Assembly (NCBI RefSeq): GCF_000586435.1
Contig: NZ_BAWH01000008.1
Coordinates: 1-64,000, forward strand
DNA length: 64,000 nt
Origin: Psychrobacter sp. JCM 18901
GTDB lineage: Bacteria; Pseudomonadota; Gammaproteobacteria; Pseudomonadales; Moraxellaceae
Direction: 5' to 3'
Both the position numbers and the translations under genes were made by a program. The first letter of the stretch is position 1, and every line of letters begins with the position of its first letter. A model generated the notes under the pieces. It searched no databases, was not told the DNA's origin, and worked only from the letters and a program-made list of their open reading frames with translations. Shown here piece by piece: positions 1 to 9,909 of this stretch.

Positions 1-48
1 AGAAACTGACTCACTTCTATAGCTTGATTAACTGAATTTGCTTATGTC

Positions 49-425
49 CTAATTCAACTGCAACGACCCTTTCGCATTCATCAACAGCTCAACCACATCA
101 TCACCGCTAATCACTTCAAAGCGCTTGTCGATATCTGACTCTTCTACACCGTTGTGTTTCATACAAGCGCCGCAGACCAATACTTGGCCACCTTTTTCGA
201 TAAAGCTTCTAGTAACTCACCAGCTGGCTCGAACGGATCGCCGATATCTACATTGTCTAGCGCGTTTGGTTTTGCCAGATGCACCGCATCCACCATTAAT
301 ATCACAGTAGCAGAATGGCTTTTTTTCAGTGCCACGCCTGCCATGGTAAATGCTAAAGTAATTTTGCTTGGGTTTGATTCGCTATTATCAAATAACGTGC
401 CGACAAAATCCGTCGTGTTAGCCAT
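49..425 (-). CDS. DsrE-family sulfur-transfer-like protein (frameshifted)
   Basis: Small soluble protein of the DsrE/DsrF-like fold, whose members bind or relay sulfur or act as accessory redox proteins; the substrate here is unknown. The N-terminal part starts MANTTDFVGTLFDN and runs to LLEAL. The frame is then lost at the AAA at 202-204, where one base is missing. Restoring it gives AFIEKGGQVLVCGACMKH, and the CGAC cysteine pair is the candidate active site. The protein then continues to a stop at 49, about 125 residues in all. A good ribosome site (AGGAGAA) precedes the ATG. It is transcribed alone towards the window edge. Family call is fairly secure; role is not. Confidence 0.75.
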
Positions 426-602
426 ATTATTCTCCTTATAGGACTATATTTGTTTTGTCTGAGTATGTACTCTCCACTATCCTAACATTTATTATATTTA
501 TTTATATAATGAGTTGTTATGAAATAGTAGCTATAAGGTTTCTTGCTTGTACTATCTGTTAGATAAATCAAAAGTGATGGATTTCTAGCTTATAAAGTTA
601 AG

Positions 603-1154
603 TTAGTCAGCTGTATCGACAGGCGGCCACGGACGATCAGCATCACTTTTGATCCACTCAGCCACGTAACCCGTTGGCGGTAGATCCCAGTCAGATTGGC
701 CAAGTGCAGCCAGTACTTGTGCCGTGTCGATCACTCTGCCACCTTTGGTCACACCGGTACGCAGTAGTCCAGATGAGCAGGGCTGGCCCTTGACCCACAT
801 TGATTGTTCGATATAGAGCCAGCGCGCATCGATACCGACGATTTTAGTTTTGAGTGTGACTTTTTGAAAGGCGCGAATACGCTTACGGTATTGAATAGTG
901 CTGCCAGCGATGACCAAACCCCAGCGTTGTTTTAACAACTGCTTGCCAAGACCAGTCCGTACTGCAAAGTCCATACGACCCAAATCATAAAGCGTAAATA
1001 CGCGGCCGTTATTCATCTCCAAAAAAATTATCTATATCGGATAAGCGGCAGCGAAACTGAATCTCACTGGTATCTTTAAATGTCAGTGTGTCGCCCTTTT
1101 TGCTTTTAAGGCAGCATGAGCAATGGTGCTAGCATAACGGATAAATGGGTACAT
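603..1154 (-). CDS. acyl-CoA thioesterase-like (hotdog) protein (frameshifted)
   Basis: Resembles the single-hotdog thioesterase family of about 180 residues (YbgC/THEM-like), which hydrolyses acyl thioesters in the cytoplasm. The start MYPFIRYASTIAHAALKAK is at 1154. The first 47 codons end in a premature stop because of a run of seven bases at 1021-1027; with six, the text joins to DNFLEMNNGRVFTLYDLG. The segment NNGRVFTLYDLGRMDF corresponds to the D-x-N-x-H-x-N-N region of such proteins, here with altered residues. The C-terminus is rich in Trp and Pro (RPWPPVDTAD). The substrate cannot be told from sequence. Confidence 0.65.
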
Positions 1155-1213
1155 AAAACACTCTCAAAAGGTTATAAACATTGGCGTTATTATTTTTTCA
1201 TTGATGACAGTAA

Positions 1214-2312
1214 TTATTTATTGTTAGAGACTACATCTTGAGATGTTTCGCTAGTAGAAGCCACACCAATCCAATTAAAATAAGCGCTGACCGTCTCAGG
1301 TATCCAGTTAATATCGAATTTTGAAGTCTTCGACTCTTTATCATTGGTGACAGACGATTTGCTTTTGGACTGCCCATTGTCTGAGCGATAACGTAGATAA
1401 CCGATGTGCCACCGTGCTCAGTATCTAAGATAGTGACACTCTCAGAGACATCATTTGGGGTAGCAGTGAAGCCAATAAAAGGATCGTCTTTTGCACTGAT
1501 TAATAGCAGAGGGTGAGTAACGTTGCGCAAATACGGCATGGCGGACGCGGTATGGTAATAGTCGTTTTTTTGAGCGATATCCGTGACGCGGCGCAGTAAA
1601 GATATCATCGAAATCACTGATACGATTGGCAGCTTTGATAGAATTGATCTCATCTTGCGTGAGATCGTTTGCCAATGCTTTTTTGATAATTGGGTTAAGC
1701 AGATAAGGCGTATAGATACGATGACTCAAAAAGCTGTGCATAGTAATGGCAGCTGAAGACATATCGACTGGCGCGGAGATGACAACAGCACCTTTACATA
1801 GGACTTTGTCCTCATATTCGCCCATGTATTTGGCCAGTGCATTGCCACCTAATGAGACACCAACCGCATAGATATTGGCATACTGCGCACGTAAGTTCTG
1901 TAGCGCGTGATGCACCTCGGCAGTATCACCCGCATTATAAAAAAACTCGACCATTAGCTGGAATACCGCCACAACTACGAAAGTGTACCACCACAAAATG
2001 CCAGCCTTGCGCATGCATTTGATATGCGAGTGCGCGAGCATAATGGCTATCGCTACTGCCTTCCATACCATGAAATAGCACAATCAATGGGGTTTGCTCA
2101 AGCTCGCCATCTTTTGATGCTTCTACAGGATGCGCATCATAAAAGTCATAGGCAATATCGCTCTCGTCCAGTGAGTCTTTTTCGACCACACGGCGGTAGG
2201 TCGGTGCCTTTGGCGCAAAAAACTTGGGTAAGATGCTTTGTAGATGGGGATTGATCAGCCAAAATGGCGGCTTAAAAGGTGCTGGAGAAAAAGGTTTGGT
2301 TGAAGTTGACAT
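1214..2312 (-). CDS. YheT-like alpha/beta hydrolase (three frameshifts)
   Basis: Alpha/beta-hydrolase of the YheT/EMB8 (AB_hydrolase_4) family, about 365 residues when repaired. The N-terminal family signature is visible (PPFWLINPHLQSILP). An oxyanion-side motif LFHGMEGSSDSHYAR follows, then the nucleophile elbow AVGVSLGGNALAKYMGE with Ser in GVSLGG. The acid region is SAKDDPFI and the catalytic His lies in EHGGHIGY near the end. Frames break at the seven-base runs 1939-1945 and 1565-1571 and at a missing G near 1407. After repair the C-terminus reads NWIPETVSAYFNW and stops at 1214. Physiological substrate is unknown; some members act on short esters or lipids. Confidence 0.8.
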
Positions 2313-2514
2313 ATATTGGTCTTATTTAATAATCGTGGAAAAACAAATAGAGTAGTGTGATAAGGGTTTTTTATCATAACGTCAGTACCTGTGAAAACCA
2401 ATAATTTTCAGTGAACGCATGATTACTGAAAACAGCTACTGAAAAATCTAACAAATAAATATATTGAAAAGAGAACTATCTGAAACGGCCGATAAGTAGT
2501 TAGTCAGAATTTTT

Positions 2515-3116
2515 TTAGTCTTCTGAATTGTTCAATACTCGACCATCCATCGCAAGTCGCTCTTTTAGGTTTTGGACATCTGCTTTAGCGAGTGTGGCGG
2601 TTAAGGTCACTTGTTTGCTATAGGAGACATCGTCGATATGACCGCCAAGGCTCTCTATCATATAGCGGCATTGGGCTTCGGTGGCAAACTCTGCCAGTAT
2701 CTGAATCTGGGTCATCGGTACATAAGGTTTAGTATCATCTCGTCGACGGCCGCTTGAGCAGAGCCGCATAAGCACGGGTGAGACCGCCAGCACCCAATTT
2801 GATACCACCGAAGTAACGCACCACGATGACAATTACGTTGCCGATCGACTTATGCTGCAGTACATTCAATATCGGCCTGCCTGCCGTACCGCTTGGCTCA
2901 CCATCATCATCGAAACCAGCACTAGTGGTATTATCTGGATCACCGATGATGTATGCCCAGCAGAAATGCCGTGCATCGGGATATTGCTCGCGTAGTTGTT
3001 CCACGTGAAACATTGCTTGCCCGCGAGAGGTCACCGGATAGGCATAAGCAATAAACTCAGATTTTTTTAATTTCGAGTCGCGTGGTAACGGCACGTTTTA
3101 ACGTTTGATAGCTCAT
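2515..3116 (-). CDS. yigZ: YigZ/IMPACT family protein (frameshifted)
   Basis: Member of the YigZ/IMPACT (UPF0029) family: an N-terminal IMPACT domain followed by a DUF1949 ferredoxin-like domain. Family members are linked to translation control, but the bacterial role is unsettled. The repaired start at 3116 reads MSYQTLKRAVTTRLEIKKSEF; it needs the T run at 3062-3068 to be six bases. The family signature SAGFDDDGEPSGTAGRPIL and VRYFGGIKLGAGGLTRAY is clear. A further shift near 2755-2770 separates it from the C-terminal domain (TQIQILAEFATEAQC to the stop at 2515). A perfect parS sequence lies inside the gene at 2997-3012, in codons for MFHVEQL. Confidence 0.85.
2997..3012. promoter_or_regulatory. 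parS centromere site (exact match)
   Basis: The 16 bases TGTTCCACGTGAAACA match the bacterial ParB-binding consensus TGTTNCACGTGAAACA at every position. ParB loads here and spreads, and with ParA segregates the origin region. The site sits in the yigZ coding sequence, as chromosomal parS sites often do. A second exact site lies at 20687-20702. Confidence 0.85.
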
Positions 3117-3312
3117 ATTTCATCAGGCTTAGGTTGGATATGTTAAACTGGTCTGACTTTCACTGGCTTTGTATTGGGCACAGTGTTCATTTAATTTTTC
3201 ATTATAGTACCATTTCTAACCATCGAAGATAATGAGCCGCTCACGGCTGAGTGCTGGCGTCGTTAATTTCTGATTTAGGGCTGGTATAATAAAACCGATG
3301 GTAGTAAATAGT

Positions 3313-4018
3313 ATGCGTTTAGATAAATTCATTAGTAAAGCCACCGAGCTGTCGCGTAAAGAGTCAAAAAAAGATCATGCACGCCGGCGAAATCACCGTA
3401 AACGATCAAGTAGTCAAAGATCCTGGCCTACATGTCGATGTGGTCAATGATGATGTGATGTGGGCAGGCGAGCCGTTGTCGGTCGCTGCGGGTAATCGCT
3501 ATATCTTATTGTATAAGCCTGAAGGCTTCGAGTGCACGCTAAAAGTTAAAGAATATCCAATCGTCACTGAACTGATTGCTGTACCAGAATTGGGCAGCTT
3601 GCGTATCGCTGGGCGTCTCGATGTCGATACCACTGGCGCATTGCTGATGAGTGATGATGGCGGCTGGCTGCACCGTGTCACTAGTCCTAAGCACGAGCAT
3701 GCAAAGGTGTACGAGCTGACTTTGGCAGATGCAATGGATAGTGATGCACAAGAAAAAGCCGTTAAGAAAGTGGCTGAAGGCATCTTGCTTGAAGGGGATT
3801 ACGAGCCAACCAAGCCTGCTGTTCTTGAGTTCATTGATGAAAAACATGCACGTCTGACATTAGAGCAGGGCAAATACCATCAGGTCAAACGTATGATGGG
3901 TTACTTCGGTAATCGAGTCACTGAGCTGCACCGCGCTAGTATCGGTCATATCAATCTAGAAGGCCTAGAAAAAGGCGATAGCCGTTTCTTAACGCCAGAA
4001 GAAGTTGCCAAGTTTTAA
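3313..4018 (+). CDS. rsuA: 16S rRNA pseudouridine(516) synthase RsuA (frameshifted)
   Basis: Pseudouridine synthase of the RsuA/RluB/E/F family, which isomerises a single uridine (U516) in 16S rRNA during small-subunit assembly. An N-terminal S4 RNA-binding domain (MRLDKFISKATELSRKE) is followed by the catalytic domain with GRLDVDTTGALLMSDDG; the Asp of GRLDVDTTG is the catalytic residue. TSPKHEHAKVYEL also matches RsuA better than RluB. About 234 residues, close to the E. coli enzyme (231). The A run at 3366-3372 must be six, not seven, to join the S4 domain to the rest. ATG 3313 is preferred; an in-frame ATG at 3298 is less like the family. Confidence 0.88.
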
Positions 4019-4396
4019 GAAGTAAGCACTGAAATTATTAAGCCTTTGCATTGATACTCGTATTAAAATTATCGTTTTAAACCCATTAGCAGCCGCTACC
4101 CAGTGTGCTGCTTTTTGCGGTCTGCTATATTGTATTTATGTCTACTATCTACTGTGTTGCCTATCTCTTAAAGCCAAGTAGCAGTTTTGCGATATTAGCC
4201 ATTTTTTTACTTTGCAAAACTATCCCATATGCTACAGTCTTTTTTTATCTATATTTTTATGACAGACAACCCTTAAACCAATTCCAGAAATCTGACTAAT
4301 CAGAAAATGGATTGCTACCTTTCAGTGAGTGGTAGCTTTGGAATTGGTCTTAATATCGAAAATCGTCATGATTAAAAACCAGATAGGAATCTCTCT
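4019..4396. other. intergenic, no supported gene
   Basis: AT-rich spacer between rsuA and the DsbC-like gene. A hydrophobic 64-codon GTG frame (4105-4299) lacks a ribosome site and similarity I recognise, so it is not called. No obvious terminator hairpin with a T run. Confidence 0.5.
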
Positions 4397-5461
4397 GTGA
4401 CATTACCTGTATTAAAGTCCGCTAGCCTAATCAGCGTCATACTATTAGCAACCACTGCTTGCGCTCAGCCAAGTTCAGCGGATGCTAATAGCAATAACGT
4501 AACGCAAAACACTACAAATTTTTAAGTAGCTCAAACAGTGAATGCGACTGTCGATAAGCGTTTGCGTCAAATATTGACCCAAGCAGGCATCAAAACACAG
4601 ATTACTTCTATTTTGCCGTCCAAACTGCCCAATATGTATCAAGTCAATTTGGCTGGCCAGTTGCCGCTGCACATCACCGAAGATGGTCGCTACGTCATTC
4701 AGGGTGAGCTACAGAAGAATCCAAGTAAGCAAGTTGTCACCAAAACACCATTACGTAGCACGAGTGCGCAGGTAGGCGAACCTGTCATTGCCTCAGTCAA
4801 ATCAAATATGCTAGAAAATATGGCTGCGCTTAAGAACATGAGTGCTAAAACCCCCTTCTTTTATACCGCAGTACCGGGTGTCATCTGGGGCGCAACGCTA
4901 GAAGGGGTGCCGTTTTTACTATCGGACGATGCGCAGTATATTACCGATGGCGAAATATCAGTCATCGAAAATGGTCAGTTTATCGGCCTTGATGAGAACT
5001 TTGAAAAACATAAAAACCAGTCTGTGTTTGCGTCATTGGACAAAAGCCAACTGATTACTTATCCAGCAACCACTACTGAAAGAGCCGTTATCTATGTGGC
5101 GGATGATGTGAATTGCCCTTACTGCCGCCGACTGCATCAGAAAGTGCCCTCGCTCAATGCAAAAGGCGTGACGGTCAATGTCATCGGCTATCCGATATAT
5201 GAGGCGTCACCGAAGCAGATGCGTGGTATCTGGTGCCAAGCGGATGAAGACAGTCGTCGACAGGCATTTGATAAGGCGATGCTACAGGGTGAAATGACAT
5301 CTGCATCAGCAAGTTGTACAGTTGACCATGTGATACCCAATCGTGAAAAAGCCGCTGGACTCGCGGTGATGGCGACACCTGCAATCTACCGTGAAGATGG
5401 CGTGCTATATCAGGCGAGTTTTGAGAGTCCAGAATTTCTAGAATTCTTGGGCGTTGAATAA
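4397..5461 (+). CDS. DsbC-like thiol:disulfide isomerase (in-frame stop near N-terminus)
   Basis: Periplasmic protein of the DsbC/DsbG type, which isomerises wrong disulfides and is kept reduced by DsbD. The exported N-terminus starts at GTG 4397 (LISVILLATTACAQPSS), ending in either an AxA signal-peptidase site or a weak lipobox. A TAA at 4523-4525 then interrupts the same frame before VAQTVNATVDKRLRQ. The dimerisation region and the thioredoxin-fold domain follow, with the active site DVNCPYCRRLHQ (CPYC) and a second cysteine pair (GIWC...ASASC). The cis-Pro loop is VMATPAIY. The stop is either an error or a real nonsense change; translation could restart at GTG 4538 without the signal peptide. 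Confidence 0.8.
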
Positions 5462-5528
5462 TCGACTGGTATGGTTAAATGTTTCAATAATTCAAAACTT
5501 TAAGGTATTGGACTGCTAAACAACGTAA

Positions 5529-5568
5529 AAAAAACCGCCTTATGAATCAGTTCATAAGGCGGTTTTTT
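5529..5568. terminator. bidirectional terminator
   Basis: Perfect inverted repeat AACCGCCTTATGAA / TTCATAAGGCGGTT with a 4-base loop and flanking A and T runs. It sits between the convergent DsbC-like and DUF2939 genes and can serve both. Confidence 0.9.
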
Positions 5569-5616
5569 ATGGTTCTATTCAGACATTTTTGCATCTCAAA
5601 AGCTGTCTTAAATAAT

Positions 5617-6267
5617 TTATGGTAAGACGATATCAACGATTTTCCAATTGATAAGCCCTTCACGCTGCATCTCGATAGTGAGAGGGTAGCCTTTTACCTG
5701 ACCACTAATACTAAAGCAATTAATACCGCAGTAGCTAAGCGTTGGCTTTTCACTGTCATTGCCTTGGGCTACTTGCTGCTCAAGTTCTGCCGCTTGTTTT
5801 TTCATGACTTGCTGTATTTGGCTTTTGACCACGGCATCGACATCACCGCGCTGAATGATTAAGCTTTGAATTAGGTTTTTCAAGTCAACTTGATCGCTAG
5901 CGATGGCCCATGCTGCGGCTAGCTCTTTGGTTGCTGTATTGGCTTGACCTTGGGTATTAATCACTTTTTCGATATTTTGCGGCGTGATGGCCCCTTCAAC
6001 TGCCTGCGCGATAAAACCATTCGCGGCTTGGGTCAACGGCTCACCACCCAATTCAGAAATTAGTGGGTACTTAGTCATTGTCGTCGCAAATTGGCTGGTT
6101 AGCTGATTTTGGACGCTTGGTCGCACTTGCTCATAATCAATAGCCGCTGCGATAGTGGCACCGTCTTTATCATCATAAGCGTTTTTGAGCTGATAAGCGC
6201 TGTAATAAGGCGAGCCTGCATACACTGCTACCGCAATGATGATTAATAGAATAACCAGCTTTTTCAT
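5617..6267 (-). CDS. DUF2939 family envelope protein
   Basis: 216-residue protein matching the DUF2939 family: one N-terminal membrane or signal segment (MKKLVILLIIIAVAVYAG) followed by SPYYSAYQLKNAYDDKD and a helical periplasmic domain. The pattern tyrosine-rich start, then DYEQVRPSVQNQL, is characteristic. It ends in a small beta region with two cysteines (YCGINCFSISG). The start at 6267 is chosen because the signal-like segment begins there; an in-frame extension to 6432 looks unrelated to the family. Intact. Function unknown. Confidence 0.75.
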   Translation of the reverse strand: MKKLVILLIIIAVAVYAGSPYYSAYQLKNAYDDKDGATIAAAIDYEQVRPSVQNQLTSQFATTMTKYPLISELGGEPLTQAANGFIAQAVEGAITPQNIEKVINTQGQANTATKELAAAWAIASDQVDLKNLIQSLIIQRGDVDAVVKSQIQQVMKKQAAELEQQVAQGNDSEKPTLSYCGINCFSISGQVKGYPLTIEMQREGLINWKIVDIVLP

Positions 6268-6568
6268 AAGACTTGATACCTTGTCGCAATCGTCATCACT
6301 ATGAGTATAAATGACCGTAGATGTGGCGGTAAATATTAGCACGACTGGGCACCGCTCAGGTACGAAAAGCTTTGCAGTAACCTTAATAAATCGTTTGGCT
6401 TTTGCCGCAGCAATGCCAACTGCTAATTTCATTATTTAAGAGCTTGATAAATCAGCAGACCATCTCCATAAATAGCGCAAACTTTTTATAATTGATTTGG
6501 CTAAGTAGCCTTCACCGTATTTGTTGGTTAAGTTTAAGCATCATGGTTCTATAGCATGTGAGTTGTAA

Positions 6569-6584
6569 TGTTTCATGTGAAACG
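6569..6584. other. degenerate parS-like palindrome
   Basis: TGTTTCATGTGAAACG differs from the parS consensus at two positions (core CATGTG, last base G). It lies in the spacer upstream of dnaJ. It may be a weak ParB site or chance. Confidence 0.35.
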
Positions 6585-6689
6585 CTATACGTATCCGTTA
6601 GCTAAGAGTCATGAATAAGATTAAGACAATTATCAATTGAGCTGATGATTTGACGAACCGGTGTGGCTGTAAAGACGATAGGAGAGAGC

Positions 6690-7826
6690 ATGAGTAAGCG
6701 CGATTTTTATGAAATATTAGGTGTCAGCAAGACCGCTGACAGCAAAGAAATTAAGCGAGCCTACCGTAAGCTTGCCATGAAATACCATCCAGATCGCAAC
6801 TCTGATGATCCTGATTCGGAAGACAAATTCAAAGAAGCTTCAATGGCTTATGAAGTATTGAGCGATGAAGAGAAACGTTCGGCCTACGACCGTATGGGCC
6901 ATGCAGCCTTTGAAAACGGCATGGGTGGCGGCGGCTTCGGCGGCGCAGGTGGCGGTAACTTCCAAGATATCTTCGGCGATATCTTTGGTAACTTCGGTGA
7001 TATTTTCGGTCAGCAGCGTGGTGGCGGCGGTGGGCGTTCGCGTCGCGGCTCTGACTTGCGTTATGTGATTGAGCTGACATTAGAAGAAGCTGTACGTGGC
7101 TGCAAAAAAAGAAATCAGTTTCACGGCTCCTGCGCCTTGTGATACTTGTGATGGTAAAGGGGCAAAAAAATGCTTCTGATGTGGTCACCTGTCAGACTTG
7201 TCATGGTCAAGGCCAAGTACGTATGCAGCAAGGTTTCTTTGCGGTACAGCAAGCTTGTCCTCATTGCGGCGGTACTGGTAAACAGATCAAAAACCTTGTT
7301 CGGACTGTCATGGCAATGGCGTAAAAGACAAATCACGCACGTTAGAAGTCTCTATCCCTGCAGCGTCGATGATGGTGATCGCGTTCGTCTAGCAGGCGAG
7401 GGCGAAGCGGGCGGCGCTGGCGTACAAAACGGCGATCTATATGTCGAAGTACGCGTCAAACAGCACAATGTATTCACCCGTCAAGGTGCTGACCTATATA
7501 TGGATGTACCGGTAAGTATCACTGATGCAGCATTGGGTAAAGAAGTCGAAATCCCAACCTTAGATGGCAAAGTGAAAATCAAAGTGGCAGAAGGTACGCA
7601 AAGCGGTAAATTACTGCGTGTACGCGGCAAAGGCGTAACGCCAGTCCGTACTACCATGAAAGGTGACTTGATTTGCCGTGTGGTTATCGAAACGCCAGTG
7701 AATCTGACTCGTGAGCAAAAAGACTTGCTACGCCAATTCCAAGACACTTTGGATGACGATAGCAAGCATCAACAGTCGCCACATAAAAAGTCATTCTTCA
7801 AGAAAATCGGCGACTTGTTCGATTAA
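6690..7826 (+). CDS. dnaJ: chaperone DnaJ (four frameshifts)
   Basis: Hsp40 co-chaperone that delivers substrates to DnaK and stimulates its ATPase. Complete domain order: J domain ([23 protein letters not shown] at KYHPDRN), Gly/Phe-rich linker (repeated [19 protein letters not shown]), and a zinc domain with four CxxCxGxG repeats ([32 protein letters not shown]). The C-terminal substrate domains follow ([19 protein letters not shown]). About 378 residues. Breaks: A runs 7104-7110 and 7164-7170 (seven for six), a missing C near 7294 and a missing G near 7362. ATG 6690 follows AGGAGAG. dapB follows, as in many gammaproteobacteria. Confidence 0.93.
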
Positions 7827-7859
7827 GAAACAGTCTAACTAAGTAGCTAGTATTAAACT

Positions 7860-7900
7860 AAGCCCAAAGGTTTCACATGAAACCTTTGGGCTTTTTATTG
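7860..7900 (+). terminator. dnaJ terminator
   Basis: Long perfect palindrome with arms AAGCCCAAAGGTTTCA / TGAAACCTTTGGGCTT followed by a T-rich tract. The centre GGTTTCACATGAAACC resembles parS but with three mismatches, so the terminator reading is preferred. Confidence 0.85.
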
Positions 7901-7998
7901 ATGGTATAAAAAGCCATTCATGTGATGATATTTGCTAAACTTACGATAAATATGGTCAAAAATAATTTCACCAAATATAAAACATCTAAGGTAAAAAC

Positions 7999-8829
7999 AT
8001 GAGCGAACAATCGAATAATAAATCTATCAACGTTGGGGTAATCGGTGCAGGCGGGCGTATGGGTCGTATGCTTATTGAGGCAGTACAGAATAACCCGCAA
8101 ACTACATTAAAAGCAGCGATTGAGCGTCAAGGCTCTAGCCTAGTCGGTGCTGATGCCGGCGAAGTTGCTGCTATCGGCCATTTAAATGTGCAAATCGTTG
8201 ATGACTTAGCCGCTGTGATTGATGATATTGATGTACTGATTGATTTTAGCTTGCCTGACGCCACTGAAAAAAACATGCAAGTTTGTGCTGAGCATAATGT
8301 AGCTATGGTCATCGGTACCACAGGATTCAATGAACAGCAAGAACAAGTACTGGCAAAAGCAAGTGAGAAAATAACTATCGTATATGCGGGCAACTATTCG
8401 ACAGGCGTTAATTTATCATTGAAGCTACTCGGTATGGCTGCCAAAGCGTTTGGTAATGATGCTGATGTAGAAATCATTGAGGCACATCATAAGCATAAAA
8501 TTGATGCGCCTTCTGGTACGGCGTATATGATGGCCGAAGCCGTCGCGGAAGCGCGCGGACAGAACCTAAAAGACGTCGCTATTTATGGCCGCGAAGGACA
8601 AACTGGCGAGCGCAAATCTGGAACAATTGGTATTCATGCAGTACGTGGTGGCGAAATCGTAGGCGACCATACTGTGATGTTCATCGCAGATGGTGAAGTG
8701 GTTGAGATTACCCATCGTGCACGTGCGCGCATGACATTTGCCGCTGGTGCAGTGCGTGCCGCAACTTGGGTCGTTGAGCAGGAAGTAGGTCAGTACAACA
8801 TGCAAGATGTACTTGGATTAAGTGACTAA
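7999..8829 (+). CDS. dapB: 4-hydroxy-tetrahydrodipicolinate reductase
   Basis: Reduces 4-hydroxy-tetrahydrodipicolinate with NAD(P)H in the diaminopimelate/lysine pathway, feeding peptidoglycan synthesis. 276 residues, intact. The N-terminal Rossmann motif is [12 protein letters not shown]; the mid-protein signature [18 protein letters not shown] contains the catalytic His pair and the substrate-binding Lys. GTTGF is the other conserved loop. Typical family length is about 270. ATG 7999 follows TCTAAGGTAAAAAC. It follows dnaJ on the same strand but a terminator separates the two, so it probably has its own promoter in 7900-7998. Confidence 0.95.
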   Translation: MSEQSNNKSINVGVIGAGGRMGRMLIEAVQNNPQTTLKAAIERQGSSLVGADAGEVAAIGHLNVQIVDDLAAVIDDIDVLIDFSLPDATEKNMQVCAEHNVAMVIGTTGFNEQQEQVLAKASEKITIVYAGNYSTGVNLSLKLLGMAAKAFGNDADVEIIEAHHKHKIDAPSGTAYMMAEAVAEARGQNLKDVAIYGREGQTGERKSGTIGIHAVRGGEIVGDHTVMFIADGEVVEITHRARARMTFAAGAVRAATWVVEQEVGQYNMQDVLGLSD

Positions 8830-8905
8830 CGACTATTTATAGTTAATGGTTGATGATTGACTATAGCGTGATGACTGATGACTTAATAGCAGCAAGGGAG
8901 CAGGT

Positions 8906-9829
8906 ATGAATAGTATCAAACGTTATGTTAGGCATAAACTGATAAATACTTTTTGTACCACCAACCTTGCAAGCCTATCAGCCTTTGCACTGAGTCTAGC
9001 GGTTCTACCAGTAACCGTACAAGCCAGTACTTCTCAAACCTATGTTATCCATACTTATGGTGGGGCTAATCTGTTACCTGCAGTAAGGCAGCAATTAAAT
9101 AGTAGCGCAGACGGTGGTACGGTGACTACCTATCAAGATAAACTGGTACTGCGGACGACCGCACGTAATTATCAGGTAGTACAGCAGTTATTGTCTCAGA
9201 TTGACCGTCAGCCACAGGCATTGACGGTCGCCGTACGTGTTGGCAATAGTAGTAGCGAGCAAGGTAATATTCACCAAAGTCAGGTCATTATTACCAATCG
9301 CGGTATCCAAGGTGCAGGGGTTATTAGTCAGCGTAGCAGCCAGCAGCAGAGTAGTAATCTATATCAAGTACAAACACTATCTGGCAGTGCGGCGAGTATC
9401 AGCACAGGTACGCTCTACTCACTGACTCAAACCTATAATACTAATAATCATTCAACTTATCATCGTTCAGCTAGTCACGACTTCAAACCACAGATCGTGA
9501 TTCAGCAGCAAATACTACTGCCAACGACACAAGGGATTGCCGTCACACCAAGACTGTTGCCTAGCGGGCAGGTGGAAATACAACTCTCCCAAGTAGAAGA
9601 AAGGTTAGTGCAGCTGAATTCACCTTATAATCAAATGAGTTCTACTAATAATACTAACAGTGCTAGCAATGCTATTCGAGGTCAAAGATTGAACAGTACG
9701 ATGATCGTGCCACGTGGACAATGGGTAACGATTGGACAGATTTCACAAAACTCAAGCAGTAGTACCAGTAACGGTAGCCGAACTATTAATAACAACAATA
9801 GCGTGCCTATTTCCTTACGAGTTGACTAG
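8906..9829 (+). CDS. small secretin-like periplasmic protein
   Basis: 307 residues with an N-terminal signal region (FALSLAVLPVTVQAS). Residues about 45-115 resemble a secretin N1/NolW short domain: a region of predicted alternating helix and strand that includes LVLRTTARNYQVVQQLL and SQIDRQPQALTVAVRV. After a Ser/Gln/Asn-rich linker, the C-terminal part (QGIAVTPRLLPSGQVEIQL, then STMIVPRGQWVTIGQI) echoes the end of secretin beta domains. It is much shorter than pilus or type II secretins and no secretion genes lie nearby. It may be a cut-down secretin relative with another envelope role. Intact; ribosome site AAGGGAGCAGGT before ATG. Confidence 0.55.
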   Translation: MNSIKRYVRHKLINTFCTTNLASLSAFALSLAVLPVTVQASTSQTYVIHTYGGANLLPAVRQQLNSSADGGTVTTYQDKLVLRTTARNYQVVQQLLSQIDRQPQALTVAVRVGNSSSEQGNIHQSQVIITNRGIQGAGVISQRSSQQQSSNLYQVQTLSGSAASISTGTLYSLTQTYNTNNHSTYHRSASHDFKPQIVIQQQILLPTTQGIAVTPRLLPSGQVEIQLSQVEERLVQLNSPYNQMSSTNNTNSASNAIRGQRLNSTMIVPRGQWVTIGQISQNSSSSTSNGSRTINNNNSVPISLRVD

Positions 9830-9847
9830 TTATGAAATCGTTACGTA

Positions 9848-9894
9848 CAAAAAAAAGCGCGATACGGGTATTAACCGTGCCGCGCTTTTTTGTG
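9848..9894. terminator. bidirectional terminator
   Basis: GC-rich inverted repeat AAAAAGCGCG...CGCGCTTTTT with an inner ACGG/CCGT pairing and A/T runs on both sides, between convergent genes. Confidence 0.9.
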
Positions 9895-9909
9895 GAGTAG
9901 CATTAAGTA

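Noticed and set aside
4105..4299. 64-codon hydrophobic frame between rsuA and the DsbC-like gene
   Set aside because: GTG start without a ribosome site, AT-driven hydrophobic content, no recognisable family.
7869..7884. parS site in the dnaJ terminator
   Set aside because: Three mismatches to consensus and fully explained as the top of a 16-bp terminator stem.
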